DNA of 60,000 nucleotides, taken from contig OU612075.1 of assembly GCA_914767715.1 (NCBI GenBank), forward strand, positions 17,114,001 through 17,174,000. Reading direction: 5' to 3'. Below are positions 59,468 through 60,000 of the stretch, piece by piece. Numbering within the stretch: the stretch's first letter is position 1; every line of letters starts with the position of its first letter. This DNA is from Membranipora membranacea. Lineage: Eukaryota; Bryozoa; Gymnolaemata; Cheilostomatida; Membraniporidae. The notes beneath the pieces are model-generated. The model was not told the DNA's origin. It worked only from the letters and a program-made list of their open reading frames with translations, and did not search any database. A program made the position numbers and the translations under genes.

Positions 59468-59734
59468 CAACCAGAGACTATGCATAGATAATGAGACTTT
59501 CCACTAGCCATGATAACGTATATAACCGATGCGAACACATTGAAAATTTTGGTATTAATCGCTTGGAGGTAAGCGGACTCAGTGCTATGAATTTACTATC
59601 AAAAATTGACAAGGTGAATGATTTAGTTGTTTATTTTATAAGTAGGCTACATTCACACAAAACTCTCAATAATATCAACTGGGACAAATGAAATCTAAGA
59701 TGTGACTTTTATATTGTCACTTATCCTTATATTG

Positions 59735-59771
59735 CAGTTTATCCTTAACCTGACTGGTTAAGGATAAACTG
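59735..59771. repeat. Perfect 16-bp-arm hairpin
   Basis: Arms 59735-59750 (CAGTTTATCCTTAACC) and 59756-59771 are exact reverse complements with a 5-base loop. It ends about 13 bases before the LINE-like coding stretch at the right edge. Confidence 0.9.
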
Positions 59772-59783
59772 GAGAGATTTTAA

Positions 59784-60000
59784 AAGCTCTGCACCAGAAT
59801 AATGATTCCATATGAGGAAGACTATGAAGAGAGACTTTCTTTACTAAAGCTCGAAGAGCTAAAAATACATCTTGATCTTCTTTGTTTTCGATATATTGCA
59901 AAAGTTAAAGAATATGAGAATCATCAGTGTAAAATATTTTTGGAAGCCCGAAATCACCGTTCTATAAATAGGACAGCATTTATAGACAATGATATTTTCA
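59784..60000 (+). mobile_element. LINE reverse-transcriptase C-terminal fragment, runs off the window
   Basis: The frame through the ATG at 59802 codes for RIMIPYEEDYEERLSLLKLE followed by ELKIHLDLLCFRYIAKV and then KIFLEARNHRSINR. It resembles the conserved tail of non-LTR retrotransposon ORF2 proteins, in which a YEERL..L.L..L motif is followed by LC..FA.K and a basic end. It begins after a TAA at 59781-59783, so the 5' part of the ORF is missing. The frame is open to the window end. Confidence 0.6.

Overview
The window looks like nuclear DNA of an invertebrate animal. It is AT-rich. Coding sequence is split into many short exons by GT-AG introns of roughly 250 bases to 2.3 kb, and the four genes I can reconstruct (a FARP-type FERM-RhoGEF, a transmembrane collagen, a PGRMC-type cytochrome b5 protein and a WWC/KIBRA protein) are animal families. 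Introns and spacers hold LINE remnants, MITE-like foldbacks and tRNA-like repeats. I cannot fix the phylum; a non-bilaterian such as a sponge is possible but not shown.

Layout. Positions 1-3305 hold no recognised exon and are probably a FARP intron. At 3306-14577 (+) lies the 3' part of the FARP gene, 18 exons, from the third FERM lobe through DH and two PH domains to the stop. A short convergent spacer leads to the collagen gene (minus, 20518 down to 16125): five coding exons, about 991 residues, type II membrane protein. From 20519 to 33389 there is no convincing gene, but there are a hAT-like MITE carrying a tRNA-like sequence with perfect target duplications, a large foldback, a tRNA-like sequence beside a GC-rich patch, and a tandem array of tRNA-like units with an exact 146-bp period. 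At 36684-33390 (minus) is a complete three-exon PGRMC-type gene, 190 residues. At 58757-38498 (minus) is a complete WWC/KIBRA coding region, 24 exons, about 1380 residues. The right edge holds the end of a LINE reverse-transcriptase ORF.

Functionally, FARP proteins are Rac/Cdc42 exchange factors at the membrane-actin interface, WWC proteins act upstream in the Hippo pathway and in polarity, the collagen is a cell-surface adhesion protein with a predicted furin-type site, and PGRMC proteins are haem-binding membrane proteins. I see no sign that the genes form a functional cluster.

The most unusual material is non-coding. tRNA-like promoter modules sit inside three different repeat architectures (hAT MITE, nested foldback, tandem array). 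Near-spacerless palindromes recur in introns, and one hairpin stem appears at two loci 16 kb apart. Two small duplications copy exon boundaries of the WWC gene. All exon boundaries were read by eye from splice consensus, frame continuity and family similarity.
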